64,000 nucleotides of DNA. Source: Haloterrigena alkaliphila (GTDB lineage: Archaea > Halobacteriota > Halobacteria > Halobacteriales > Natrialbaceae). The translations under genes were made by a program, and so were the position numbers. Below are positions 42,780-51,772 of this stretch, one piece after another. The stretch is from NCBI RefSeq assembly GCF_017352155.2, contig NZ_CP071462.1, positions 2,852,001 through 2,916,000 of the forward strand, given 5' to 3'. Numbering within the stretch: position 1 is the first letter of the stretch; every line of letters begins with the position of its first letter. Below the pieces are notes generated by a model that was not told the DNA's origin, did no database searches, and was given only the letters and a program-made list of their open reading frames with translations.

Positions 42780-43588
42780 TCGAGATCACCGCCGTCTGCG
42801 TCCTGCATCGGTCCGTCCCCGGTACTCTCGTCCCCCCGCAATTCCCGTTCGGGCTGCCACCGTTCGGCCGCGTCGCGGTACAGCGACTCGAGTTCCGCGG
42901 CGTCGGCGTCGGCGATCGTCGCGGCGGCGTCGGCGACGCGCTCGGCGCCCGCGAACGTGCCCTGAATGTCGGCGTAGACCCGCGGCGTCCCCTCGGTCAT
43001 CTGCTCGACCAGCGTGCGAAGCCCGTCGTAGATCGGCGTCTCGAACCCGTCCGGCGCCGGCTCGGCGGCGAGGGCGAAGGCGAGGACGGCGGCGTGAGTC
43101 GCCGCCTGCACCGACTCCATGGCCTCGTCGTGTTCGGTCGCCGTCGTCTCGATGGGGTCGTTGCCCCGTTCCAGGAGAGCCGCGAGGAGCGCGTCGGTCA
43201 CCGGCCCCGTCGCCTCGCGGACGACCGCGATCGACCCGGGCGCCCGGTCGGGCGCGAACAGCGGGTGGAGGCTCGTCCGCTCGAGGTCCGGCGCGTGGGT
43301 CGCCATCGCCTCGAGCGGCGGTTCCATCACCCCCGAGACGTCGAGGATGGCCCGCTCGGCCCGCTCGGCGTGGTCGGCGACCGCCTCGACGACGTGGGTC
43401 ATCGGCACCGCCAGACAGACGGCGTCGTAGCTGTCGTCGCCCTCGAGGGCGGTGGTCTCGGCGTCGCCGACCGCGTCGGCCGCGGCCGCGGCGGCGTCGG
43501 GGTCCACGTCGGCGAACGTGACCGCGGCGTCGACGGCGCGGCCGAACCAGGTCCCCATCGCGCCCGCGCCGACGATCAGTACGTCCAT
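42776..43588 (-). CDS. tyrA: prephenate (arogenate) dehydrogenase
   Basis: 270 aa. Rossmann NAD(P) loop VGAGAMGTWFGRA at the start, then LDVSGVMEPPLEAM, SLHPLFAPDR (conserved His of TyrA) and the helical dimer domain with EHDEAMESVQAATHAAV. It oxidises prephenate (or arogenate) on the way to tyrosine. The C-terminal tail is acidic and variable. First gene of a pair with the Rsm22-like methyltransferase. Confidence 0.87.
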   Translation of the reverse strand: MDVLIVGAGAMGTWFGRAVDAAVTFADVDPDAAAAAADAVGDAETTALEGDDSYDAVCLAVPMTHVVEAVADHAERAERAILDVSGVMEPPLEAMATHAPDLERTSLHPLFAPDRAPGSIAVVREATGPVTDALLAALLERGNDPIETTATEHDEAMESVQAATHAAVLAFALAAEPAPDGFETPIYDGLRTLVEQMTEGTPRVYADIQGTFAGAERVADAAATIADADAAELESLYRDAAERWQPERELRGDESTGDGPMQDADGGDLE

Positions 43589-43814
43589 CGCCCTCTGCTA
43601 CCGCCCGGCGTCGCAAAAGCCGTTCGATCGATCGCCTCGCGTGACCGTCCGCTGGAGTGATCCGACGAACCGCGACCCCCTGTCGTCCGTCGGTGACACC
43701 GCCGCGTCGTCGGTCGGGAACGCCAGTCGGCCCCGAAGACGTGCTCGGAACGGTCAGTTGTGGCTGACGGTACCAAGGGCCAAACTCTAAGCCGCCGGTT
43801 TCCGTACGGACCCT

Positions 43815-44546
43815 ATGGGAGCGATCGAGCGCCCGACGTTCGCGTCCGACGCCAGCAAACGCATCTACGAGTACGTCGAACGGAACGGGACGGTCAAACG
43901 ACACAAGTTACTGGACGCCGTCGCGCTCTCGGCCGACGAGTTCGGAACGCACCTCGAGCGACTGAAAAACGACGGCTACCTGGAAGAGCGCGGCGGGACC
44001 CTCCAGATCGCCCTCGAGTTCGGCGCGGTGGCGAAGTACGAGACCGACGAGCTGGCGTTCGTCATCCGGCCCGGTCGACAGGACGACTTCGACGGCCTCG
44101 TCGACGCGGTCCGGGACGTCACCGCCGAGGAGACGTACGTCGTCGCGGAGACCATCGCGGAGGAACTGCTCTACGAGGACGCGGTGACCAGACACAACAG
44201 CGTCCGGTCGCGGATGTTCTTCGTCGCGACGGTCGACGGCGACCTCGTCGGCTGGACCCACCTCGAGCTACCCCAGACCGAACACCTGCAGGGCACCGCC
44301 CAGCAGACGGTCGGCGTCCGCGAGGCCTACCGGGGTCACGGCATCGGGAGCAGACTGCTCCAGCGGGGGCTCGAGTGGGCGGAGGCCAACGGCTTCCGGA
44401 AGGTGTACAACAGCGTCCCGATCACCAACGATCACGCCCTCGAGTTCCTCACCGAGCACGGCTGGGACACCGAGGCGATCCGGCGCGATCACTACGAGAT
44501 CGACGGCGAGTGCATCGACGAGGTGATGATGGCCCGCGAACTGTAG
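43815..44546 (+). CDS. winged-helix / GNAT acetyltransferase fusion
   Basis: 243 aa. Residues about 12-72 form a winged helix (ASKRIYEYVERNGTVKRHKLLDAVAL, FGTHLERLKNDGYLEERGGTL). Residues 80-243 are a GNAT fold with the acetyl-CoA loop VREAYRGHGIGSRLLQ and the strand KVYNSVPITNDHALEFLTEHGW. The family is common in haloarchaea; the acceptor is unknown. A regulator that acetylates, or an acetyltransferase that binds DNA, are both possible. Starts AT-poor; the gene is divergent from tyrA. Confidence 0.82.
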   Translation: MGAIERPTFASDASKRIYEYVERNGTVKRHKLLDAVALSADEFGTHLERLKNDGYLEERGGTLQIALEFGAVAKYETDELAFVIRPGRQDDFDGLVDAVRDVTAEETYVVAETIAEELLYEDAVTRHNSVRSRMFFVATVDGDLVGWTHLELPQTEHLQGTAQQTVGVREAYRGHGIGSRLLQRGLEWAEANGFRKVYNSVPITNDHALEFLTEHGWDTEAIRRDHYEIDGECIDEVMMAREL

Positions 44547-44652
44547 CGACGGCGGCGGGAGGTTCCCGCGTCTCGTTGCATCAGTGCCGAGGTGCCTGCA
44601 TCCCGTCGCGTTGGGGCCGGACTACTTGACGGACGGCGCCGAACGGGCCACC

Positions 44653-45708
44653 GTGACCCGAATCGGAATCGTCGGCGCGGGCGCGGCCGGCGCGGCCGCC
44701 GCGTACGCCCTCGAGACCGCGGGACCCGACTCGCGGGTGACCGTCCTCGAGAAGTCCGGCGGCCTCTGCGGCCGCGCGGCCACCCGGCGGCGCGGCGACG
44801 TCACCTACGACTACGGCGCGAACTACGTCAAGGCCGACGACGAGCGGGTGGTCGACCTGCTCACGGAGACCCTCGCGACTGACGGGCTCGTGGATGTGGC
44901 GGAGCCGATCTGGACGTTCGACGGCGATGGCGCAGTCTCGGAGGGCCGGGACGCCGACGAGCACAAGTGGACCTACCGCGAGGGACTGACCCAGATCGCC
45001 AAGCGACTCCTCGAGCGAACCGACGCGACCGTCCACCGGAAGACGTGCGTCGAGACGATTCGCCAGGATTCCGGCACCGGAACGTGGCAACTCGAGGACG
45101 CCAGCGGCGACCAGTGGGGTCCCTTCGACGCCGTCCTCCTGAATCCGCCGGCGCCCCAGACCGCCGACCTGCTGCGGGACGCCGACTGGGAGTCCGACGG
45201 CGGCCTTCGAGAGCGGATCGTCGACGCAATCTCGAGCGTTCCCTACCGGACGATCTGGACCGGCGTCTTCCACTACCCGTTCGAACTCGAGCAACCCTAC
45301 TACGCGCTGGTGAACACCGACAAGGCCCACGAGATCGGCTGGATCGCCCGCGAGGAGTGCAAGCCGGGCCACGTTCCCGACGGCGAGACGCTGCTGATCG
45401 TCCAGGCCAACCACGAGTGGTCGCTCGAGCGCTTCGACGACGACCCCGACGAGGCCCTCGAGGACCTCGCCGAGCTCACCGCCGACGTGATGGACGACGA
45501 GCGGTTGCTCGAGCCCGACTGGACGGCCCACCAGGGCTGGCGCTACGCGCAACCCGAGGACGGCGTCGACCGCGAGCCGATTCGAGAGGCCGAAGCGGAG
45601 GGGTTGTACTGTCTCGGCGACTGGGTCGCCGGCGAAGGGCGACTGCACGCCGCGTTACGGAACGGTCTCGAGACCGGCGAGCGCGTCACGAATACTAACT
45701 CCAGATGA
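44653..45708 (+). CDS. FAD-dependent amine-oxidase/renalase-like oxidoreductase
   Basis: 351 aa from GTG at 44653 (VTRIGIVGAGAAGAAAAYAL); upstream in-frame codons lack protein character. Dinucleotide loop GxGxxG followed by VTVLEKSGGLCGRAATRR (FAD ribose and second motif), DYGANYVKADD, and a C-terminal FAD segment LYCLGDWVAGEGRLHAALRNGL. The set matches the renalase/NAD(P)-FAD oxidoreductase group. Substrate unknown. Its stop codon is the first TGA of repeat copy 3. Confidence 0.82.
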   Translation: MTRIGIVGAGAAGAAAAYALETAGPDSRVTVLEKSGGLCGRAATRRRGDVTYDYGANYVKADDERVVDLLTETLATDGLVDVAEPIWTFDGDGAVSEGRDADEHKWTYREGLTQIAKRLLERTDATVHRKTCVETIRQDSGTGTWQLEDASGDQWGPFDAVLLNPPAPQTADLLRDADWESDGGLRERIVDAISSVPYRTIWTGVFHYPFELEQPYYALVNTDKAHEIGWIAREECKPGHVPDGETLLIVQANHEWSLERFDDDPDEALEDLAELTADVMDDERLLEPDWTAHQGWRYAQPEDGVDREPIREAEAEGLYCLGDWVAGEGRLHAALRNGLETGERVTNTNSR

Positions 45709-45859
45709 GGAACCGGTGTGTGGTGGCGCGCGCTGTAGCGCGGTGAACCACCGGTGAACCGCGCTACAAATGCGTGCGAGGGATGAGCGAGTGACCGGAG
45801 GGAACGAGCGAATCGGCTGGGGAGGGCGTGGAAGTCACTGTTGCCACGATAGCAGAACG
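45706..45859 (+). repeat. interspersed hairpin element, copy 3
   Basis: TGAGGAACCGGTGTGTGGTG starts inside the preceding gene's stop codon, then GGCGCGCGCTG, a hairpin with arms TGTAGCGCGG (45734-45743) and CCGCGCTACA (45759-45768), GTGCGAGGGATGAGCGAGTGA, GAGCGAATCGGCTGGGGAGG and the end TTGCCACGATAGCAGAACG. The second small stem has lost two pairs here (GTGGAA against GCCAC). It faces copy 4, with 21 bases between. Confidence 0.9.
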
Positions 45860-45880
45860 AGGGAAAAAGCATCCTGCATA

Positions 45881-46008
45881 CGTGGCGGCAGGGGATCGCC
45901 ACTCCCTCCCCAGCCGATTCGCTCAGTCGCTGCGCTCCCTCGCTCATCCCTCGCGCAATATCATCGTCCGTTCTCACTACCGTTCGAACGGACGACAGCG
46001 CGCGCCAC
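45881..46008 (-). repeat. interspersed hairpin element, copy 4 (inverted)
   Basis: On the minus strand it reads GTGGCGCGCGCTG, a hairpin with arms CGTCCGTTC and GAACGGACG (plus-strand positions 45965-45973 and 45986-45994), GCGAGGGATGAGCGAGGGA, GAGCGAATCGGCTGGGGAGG, GTGGCGATCCCC and GCCGCCACG. Together with copy 3 it forms a 300-base imperfect palindrome in the 45709-46061 gap, between convergent gene ends. Confidence 0.9.
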
Positions 46009-46061
46009 GGCAAGGAGAAGGATTCGGAACCGATACCCGTCCAAGGAGATCTCGAGTCCGG

Positions 46062-47252
46062 TTACTCCGCCGTCGGCTCGAGTCCCACCCGATAGTCGGT
46101 CAGGTTCTCGTAGCCGTTCTCGGTGACGACGATCAGGTCCTCGATGCGGACCCCGCCGACGGCGGGGTCGTAGATACCGGGTTCGATCGAGATCACGTGG
46201 CCAGCCGCGAGGTCGCCGCCGGAGGGGGAGACGCTGGGCTCCTCGTGGATGTCGAGGCCGACGCCGTGGCCGGTGCTGTGGATGAAGCCGGTCTCGGTAT
46301 TAGGATCGCTCCGAAGGGTCTCGTAGCCCGCGTCCTCGATGACGTCGCAGGCCGCGTCGTGGACGGCCGCGCCGGTGACGCCGGCTGCGACGGTCTCGAG
46401 GGCGGCCTCGTACGCCCGTTCGGTCACCTCGTACCGCCGCCGGGCCTCCTCGCCCGGGTCGCCGCGGGCGAACGTCCGGGTCATGTCCGCGAAGTAGCCC
46501 GTCTCCTTGTCCCGCGGGAAGATGTCGATCACGATCAGTTCGTCGGCCTCGAGCGGGCCGCTGCCCCGGTCGTGAGGATCGGCGCCGTCCGCGCCGCAGG
46601 CGACGATGGTGTCGTCGAGGCCGCAGCCGTGGCGGAGCAGCGTCACCTCGATCTCTTCCGTGACGCGCTCGCTGGTGAGCGCCTCGCCGTCGCTGACGAG
46701 GACGCCGTCGCCGTCCACGTCCGCGGTCGCGATCAGTTCCTCCGCGCGGGCCATCGCGGCCTCGTTGGCCCGCTGGGTCGCGCGGATCTGCTCGAGTTCC
46801 CACTCGGTCTTCGTCGCCCGGACGTCCTCGACGATCCCCTCGGGTTCGACGGTGACCTCGAGGCCGCGCTCGCGCAGGCCGTCGGCGGTCCCGGTCGGGA
46901 AGTTCCGCGGGACGGCGACCGAGTCGACGCCGTGGTCCTCGAGGAACGCCGCGAGGACGCGGCTCTTGCCCTCGTAGGCGCCGTGTTCGGCGACGAGCGT
47001 CTGGTAGTCGTAGGCGGCCAGCCGCGACACCGAGTCCGCGCTAGATTCCTTGCTCGCGCGACCGTACTCGAGTCCCGAGACGAGCAGGTGGACGCCGTCC
47101 TGGGTCACCAGCGTCTGGTAGGGGTCCGGCGCCGTGAAGCCGGAGACGTACCGCTGGTCGGCGTCCGAGGCGTCGTCGTCGATCAGATAGCCGTCCAGCC
47201 CCTCGGTCTCGAGGTGGTCGCGCAGGGGCGAGAGGTCGACGTCTACGTCCAT
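46062..47252 (-). CDS. M24 family aminopeptidase (Xaa-Pro type)
   Basis: 396 aa from ATG at 47252 (MDVDVDLSPLRDHLETEGLDGYLIDDD). The N-terminal creatinase-like domain is followed by a pita-bread metallopeptidase with the five metal ligands visible: DIFPRDKETGYFADMTRTF (two Asp), HSTGHGVGLDIHEEP (His), ISIEPGIYD (Glu) and GVRIEDL (Glu). It removes N-terminal residues before proline. Converges on the FAD oxidoreductase through repeats 3 and 4. Confidence 0.9.
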   Translation of the reverse strand: MDVDVDLSPLRDHLETEGLDGYLIDDDASDADQRYVSGFTAPDPYQTLVTQDGVHLLVSGLEYGRASKESSADSVSRLAAYDYQTLVAEHGAYEGKSRVLAAFLEDHGVDSVAVPRNFPTGTADGLRERGLEVTVEPEGIVEDVRATKTEWELEQIRATQRANEAAMARAEELIATADVDGDGVLVSDGEALTSERVTEEIEVTLLRHGCGLDDTIVACGADGADPHDRGSGPLEADELIVIDIFPRDKETGYFADMTRTFARGDPGEEARRRYEVTERAYEAALETVAAGVTGAAVHDAACDVIEDAGYETLRSDPNTETGFIHSTGHGVGLDIHEEPSVSPSGGDLAAGHVISIEPGIYDPAVGGVRIEDLIVVTENGYENLTDYRVGLEPTAE

Positions 47253-47345
47253 ACGTCGGTGTGTGGCGGGCAGCCACATAACCCCGGCTATCGCGGATCG
47301 ATTCGGACCCACAAACTTATCAATTAAGAAGATACTCTGTCGCGT

Positions 47346-48488
47346 ATGAATCGGCGACGGATCCTGGCGGCCGGCGCGGTGGTCGCGCTCGGCGGGTGCG
47401 TGCGACAGACCGCCGACGAGCCGCCGTCGGCCGACGCGCTCGTCCGGGAGGCCGTCGAGACGCGCCGGGGGATGACCGACCTCGCGGCCCGTCGCGTCGT
47501 GACGGCCGAACTCCCGGACGAGACCCGCGAGCGAACGGAACGGTTCGCCAGTCGGCCGCCGGCCGCACAACGGCGGGAGATCCTCGAGTCGACCGATCCA
47601 ACGTTCCCGGAGGGCTCGGTCGACGTGACCAACCGGGAGGTGACCTGGGAGTACGATCCGACGACCGACCGCGTGGAGAAGCAGTACCACCCGAACAAGG
47701 TCGACTCCGACCGGCCCCAGCGCGTCCTCGAGATGCTCCTCGAGGAGTACCGGCTGGGCTACGAGGGACGCGAGACCGTCGACGGGCGCGAGGCCCACGT
47801 CGTCGAGACGAAGCCCCCGGAAGACGACCGCGGCCCGACGATCGACCTGGTCGTGGGGGACACGACGTACGTCGTGCCGCTGGGATCGACGGGCAGCCTC
47901 GAGGAACTGGACGTGACCCGGACCGTCTGGATCGACGACGAGTACCGGTATCCGATCCGGGAACGAACCGTGCTGAACGACGGTGGCGAGACCGTCCACA
48001 GCCTGTCGGTCACGTACGCGGACCTCGCGATCGACGAGGGGCTGGCGCCGGGGACGTTCACGTACGACCCCCCTGCGGACGCCGAGGTCGTCACCGAGGG
48101 CACCGAACCGGACGGGGCCTTCGCCTCTCGGGACGCCGCCGAAGCCGCGGTGCCGTACGACCTGCCGGCGCCGGACGTCCCGGACGCGTTCGAACTCGAT
48201 CGGATCACGGTCGTCGACCGGAAGGACCAGTACGGCGGGGTGACCGCGACGCTGTGGTACGACGATCCGGACGTGGTCGCGCGCGAACTATACGTGACCG
48301 TTCGGGAATTCCAGCGGTTCAGACCGAGCGCGCTCGAGGAGATCGAGATCGACGGTCGAACGGCCTACCTGCGCGACGGGCGGCGGAAGTGCGTCTTCTG
48401 GGTCTGCGACGGGCTCAACTACGAGGTCTCGAGCGTGACCGGCGACGAACCCTTGCGCGAAATCGCGGCCTCGATCGGCTGTCCGTGA
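47346..48488 (+). CDS. lipoprotein with LolA/RseB-like fold
   Basis: 380 aa. Tat-type start MNRRRILAAGAVVALGGC with lipobox Cys18. The mature part shows strand-rich LolA/outer-membrane carrier-like repeats (VTAELPDETRERTERFAS, VTWEYDPTTDRVEKQYHP, GREAHVVETKPP, TVWIDDEYRYPIRERTVL), then YDPPADAEV and a second small domain (about 270-380) with two Cys (RKCVFWVCD). Clearly related to the lipoprotein at 59437. Probably a surface lipoprotein; ligand not known. Confidence 0.75.
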   Translation: MNRRRILAAGAVVALGGCVRQTADEPPSADALVREAVETRRGMTDLAARRVVTAELPDETRERTERFASRPPAAQRREILESTDPTFPEGSVDVTNREVTWEYDPTTDRVEKQYHPNKVDSDRPQRVLEMLLEEYRLGYEGRETVDGREAHVVETKPPEDDRGPTIDLVVGDTTYVVPLGSTGSLEELDVTRTVWIDDEYRYPIRERTVLNDGGETVHSLSVTYADLAIDEGLAPGTFTYDPPADAEVVTEGTEPDGAFASRDAAEAAVPYDLPAPDVPDAFELDRITVVDRKDQYGGVTATLWYDDPDVVARELYVTVREFQRFRPSALEEIEIDGRTAYLRDGRRKCVFWVCDGLNYEVSSVTGDEPLREIAASIGCP

Positions 48489-48597
48489 TCCCGCGCGGAT
48501 CGGCCGAACAATACCGGCGTTCACCCAGTTAATCAAAACCCCTAATTCTCGTGAAAATGGCGGTCTGTATACGTCTCGAGGAACTATCTCAGGGAAG

Positions 48598-48894
48598 ATG
48601 GTTCAACAGACTGAAGAGATGTTCGACGCACTGGCGGATCAAAAACGACGAACCCTGTTGTTCGCCCTCCTCGAGACGACCCCGCAGACCGACTCGCCGA
48701 TAACCCACGACTCGCCACCGGACACGGGTCGCGCCGAATACCAGCACTGCGACCTCCCCAAGTTAGACGATTACGGGTTCATCGAATGGACGCCCGCCGT
48801 AAACACGGTCGAGCGAGGCCCTCGATTCGACGAAATCGCACCGCTGCTGGAACTGCTGGACGCGCACCACGAACACGTTTTTCGAGTGAAGTAG
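48598..48894 (+). CDS. DUF7344-like winged-helix protein
   Basis: 98 aa. [24 protein letters not shown] is the recognisable N-terminal helix pair of the haloarchaeal DUF7344 HTH family, followed by [34 protein letters not shown]. It is close in fold to HTH_ArsR. Preceded by AT-rich bases (AATCAAAACCCCTAATTCTCG) that suit a promoter. Target unknown. Confidence 0.75.
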   Translation: MVQQTEEMFDALADQKRRTLLFALLETTPQTDSPITHDSPPDTGRAEYQHCDLPKLDDYGFIEWTPAVNTVERGPRFDEIAPLLELLDAHHEHVFRVK

Positions 48895-48971
48895 CCCGTC
48901 GGGCCTGTCGGCCGTCCTCGCGAACCGTTCGGATCGGTATCGGTAAGGGGAGGCCACGCGACAGGGCGACC

Positions 48972-50270
48972 ATGAACGTCACGATCACGCCCTCGAGCGT
49001 CGCGGGGGCGGCGCGGGCACCGCCCTCGAAGAGTTACACCCACCGGGCGATCCTCGCCGCCGGCTACGCCGACGGCGCGACGGTCCGCGACGCGCTCTTG
49101 AGCGCGGACACGCGGGCGACCGCCCGCGCGGTCGACCTGTTCGGCGGCGACGTCGAGCGCCGCGAGGACGGCACCCTCGAGGTCGACGGCTTCGACGGCC
49201 GGCCCGACGTGCCGGCGGACGTGATCGACTGCGCCAACAGCGGCACGACGATGCGACTCGTTACAGCCGCGGCGGCGCTCGCCGACGGCACGACCGTCCT
49301 CACCGGCGACGAATCGCTGCGCTCGCGGCCCCAGGGCCCGCTGCTCGAGGCGCTCACCGATCTCGGCGCCGAGGCCGACAGCACGCGCGGCAACGGGCAG
49401 GCGCCCCTGGTCGTCACCGGCCCCCTCTCGGGCGGCGCGGTCTCGATCCCGGGCGACGTCTCCTCGCAGTACATCACGGCCCTGCTGCTGGCCGGCGCCG
49501 TCACCGACGAGGGGATCGAGATCGACCTCGAGACCGAACTGAAGTCCGCGCCCTACGTCGATATCACGCTCGAGGTGCTCGCAGACTTCGGCGTCGACGC
49601 CCGCCAGACGGACGGCGGCTTCGCGGTCGAGGGCGGCCAGTCCTACGACCCGGCAGGGGGCGAGTACGCGGTCCCCGGCGACTTCTCCTCGATCTCCTAC
49701 CCCCTCGCGGCGGGTGCCATCGCCGGCGACGAGGACGACGGCGTCCGTATCGAAGGCGCCAACCCCAGCGCGCAGGGCGACACCGCCATCGTCGAGATCG
49801 TCGATCGAATGGGCGCCGACGTCGACTGGGACCGCGAGGCGGGCGTCATCGACGTCTCGAGCGCGCCGCTGTCGGGGATCGAGGTCGACGTCGAGGACAC
49901 CCCGGATCTGCTGCCGACGATCGCGACGCTGGGCGCCGTCGCCGACGGCGATACCCATATCACGAACGCCGAGCACGTCCGGTACAAGGAGACCGACCGC
50001 GTGAGCGCGATGGCCGAGGAACTGGGCAAACTGGGCGTCGAGACGACCGAGGAGCGGGACTCGCTGACGGTCCACGGCGGCGACTCCCGACTCGAGGGGG
50101 CGACCGTCTCCGGCCGCGATGACCACCGGATCATCATGGCGCTCGCGCTGGCGGGACTGGTCGCCGACGGCGAGACGACCGTCGAAGGCGCCGACCACGT
50201 GGACGTCTCGTTTCCCGGCTTCTTCGGGATGCTCGAGGATCTGGGTGTCGCCCTCGAGCGACGCGAGTAG
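48972..50270 (+). CDS. aroA: 3-phosphoshikimate 1-carboxyvinyltransferase (EPSP synthase)
   Basis: 432 aa from ATG at 48972. [20 protein letters not shown] is the shikimate-phosphate-binding motif. NSGTTMRLV, the [14 protein letters not shown] segment and the [18 protein letters not shown] loop (PEP-binding Lys/Arg/Asp) are diagnostic. It joins phosphoenolpyruvate to shikimate-3-phosphate in the aromatic amino-acid pathway; the next enzyme, aroC, is 5 kb away. Confidence 0.96.
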   Translation: MNVTITPSSVAGAARAPPSKSYTHRAILAAGYADGATVRDALLSADTRATARAVDLFGGDVERREDGTLEVDGFDGRPDVPADVIDCANSGTTMRLVTAAAALADGTTVLTGDESLRSRPQGPLLEALTDLGAEADSTRGNGQAPLVVTGPLSGGAVSIPGDVSSQYITALLLAGAVTDEGIEIDLETELKSAPYVDITLEVLADFGVDARQTDGGFAVEGGQSYDPAGGEYAVPGDFSSISYPLAAGAIAGDEDDGVRIEGANPSAQGDTAIVEIVDRMGADVDWDREAGVIDVSSAPLSGIEVDVEDTPDLLPTIATLGAVADGDTHITNAEHVRYKETDRVSAMAEELGKLGVETTEERDSLTVHGGDSRLEGATVSGRDDHRIIMALALAGLVADGETTVEGADHVDVSFPGFFGMLEDLGVALERRE

Positions 50271-50276
50271 CATCGC

Positions 50277-50346
50277 CGGCTACGACCCCGGCCGTCTGCC
50301 ACGATCTCGGACGTCTGCCACGATCTCGGCCGTCGGCTACGACCCC
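50277..50346. repeat. nested short repeats behind aroA
   Basis: CGTCTGCCACGATCTCGG occurs at 50293-50310 and 50312-50329 (period 19), flanked on both sides by CGGCTACGACCCC (50277-50289 and 50334-50346). Six bases after the aroA stop. No gene is in this gap. Confidence 0.8.
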
Positions 50347-50441
50347 AGTCGCGATGTTCCATCTTCCAGTCGCCCGGTGTTCGTCCCGGTGGGTTTCCGG
50401 AGGAGTTAGCTATTTACGATCACGAATAATTGTGCTATACA

Positions 50442-51584
50442 ATGGCAGATACCACACCGGTAATCGTTAGCGCTGTTAGAACGGCACAGGGGAGAGAAGA
50501 CGGTGCGCTCGCGGACATTCGAAGCGAGGACCTCTCGATCCCGCTGGTAAACGAGATGCTCGCGGAGACGGGGCTGTCGGGCGAGGACGTCGACGACCTG
50601 ATGTGGGGCTGTGCGCAGCAGCGCGCGGAACAGCGAACGAACATCGCCCGACAGATCGCGCTCTTCTCGGATCTCGGCGAGGAGGTCCCGGCGACCACCG
50701 TCGACCGTCAGTGTGCCTCCTCGGCGCAGGCGGTCATCAGCGCCGCGGACTCGATCGCCGCGGGTCGCCACCAGGCGGTCGTCGCCGGGGGCGTCGAGAG
50801 CATGAGTCGCGTGAAGATGGGCGCCGCCGAGAGCGGCGAGATGCACCCGAAACTCGACGAGGTCTACGGTATGGAGAACCTCTCGATGGGGATGACCGCC
50901 GAAAAGGTCGCCGAGAAGTTCGACATCAGTCGCGAGGAACAGGACGAGTACGGCGCCCGCAGCCAGCAACGCGCCGTCGAGGCCACCGAGGAGGGGAAGT
51001 TCGACGACGAAATCGTCCCCATCGAGACCGAGGACGGCGTCCACGACGAGGACGAGGGGCTCCGGCCCGGCACGACCCCCGAGAAACTCGCGGAACTGCC
51101 GACCGTCTTCAAGGAGGACGGCACCGTCACGCCGGGGACCGCCTCCCAGATCGCCGACGGCGCGGCCGGCCTCCTGCTGACCAGCCGCGAGTTCGCCGAT
51201 GAGCAGGACCTCGAGGTCCTCGCGGAGGTCGGCACCAGCTACGTCGCCGGCGTCGATCCCACGATCATGGGCGTCGGCCCCGTCCCCGCGACGGAGGGCC
51301 TGCTCGAGCGCGCCGGGCGCGACATCGACGACTACGGCCTCGTGGAGATCAACGAGGCCTTCGCCAGCCAGACGCTGTACTCCCAGCGGGAACTGGGCAT
51401 TCCGGACGATCGGCTCAACGTCAACGGCGGCGCCATCGCCATCGGCCATCCGCTGGGCGCCTCGGGGGCACGCCTGCCGGTCACGCTGGTCCACGAGATG
51501 AACCGCCAAGGCGTCGACCGGGGCATCGCGACCGAGTGCGTCGGCTTCGGCCAGGGAGCGGCGATCGAGTTCGAACTCCCCTGA
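50442..51584 (+). CDS. thiolase (acetyl-CoA C-acyltransferase)
   Basis: 380 aa from ATG at 50442 ([17 protein letters not shown]). The nucleophile is in [11 protein letters not shown]; later come NEAFASQ and [16 protein letters not shown] (catalytic His), and [15 protein letters not shown] (second Cys). It is complete for the class II thiolase fold. It either cleaves 3-ketoacyl-CoA or condenses acetyl-CoA. The neighbourhood lacks other beta-oxidation genes, so direction is open. Confidence 0.93.
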   Translation: MADTTPVIVSAVRTAQGREDGALADIRSEDLSIPLVNEMLAETGLSGEDVDDLMWGCAQQRAEQRTNIARQIALFSDLGEEVPATTVDRQCASSAQAVISAADSIAAGRHQAVVAGGVESMSRVKMGAAESGEMHPKLDEVYGMENLSMGMTAEKVAEKFDISREEQDEYGARSQQRAVEATEEGKFDDEIVPIETEDGVHDEDEGLRPGTTPEKLAELPTVFKEDGTVTPGTASQIADGAAGLLLTSREFADEQDLEVLAEVGTSYVAGVDPTIMGVGPVPATEGLLERAGRDIDDYGLVEINEAFASQTLYSQRELGIPDDRLNVNGGAIAIGHPLGASGARLPVTLVHEMNRQGVDRGIATECVGFGQGAAIEFELP

Positions 51585-51737
51585 GACGGTTGCTCTAGGC
51601 TTTTTGGTCCAGATTTTGCGAGGGAGGAGCGCCGGTTCGGAGCGAACGGAGTGAGCGAGAACCGCGCGTGACGACCGAGACAAAAGGTGGTCGCGTCAGG
51701 GTGCGGCGATCGAGTTCGAACTCCCCTGAGACGATTG
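51558..51737. repeat. 35-bp direct duplication of the thiolase gene end
   Basis: The thiolase 3' end with its stop (51558-51592, GCGGCGATCGAGTTCGAACT...) recurs at 51703-51737 with one mismatch (ACGGTTG against ACGATTG). The 110 bases between contain a T5 run (GGCTTTTTGGT, terminator-like) and GAGCGAACGGAGTGAGCG words. Direct repeats flanking an insert suggest a slippage or integration scar. Confidence 0.8.
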
Positions 51738-51772
51738 ATCCGTTTTTTCGTCGCTCGAGGGGAGCGCCAGCG

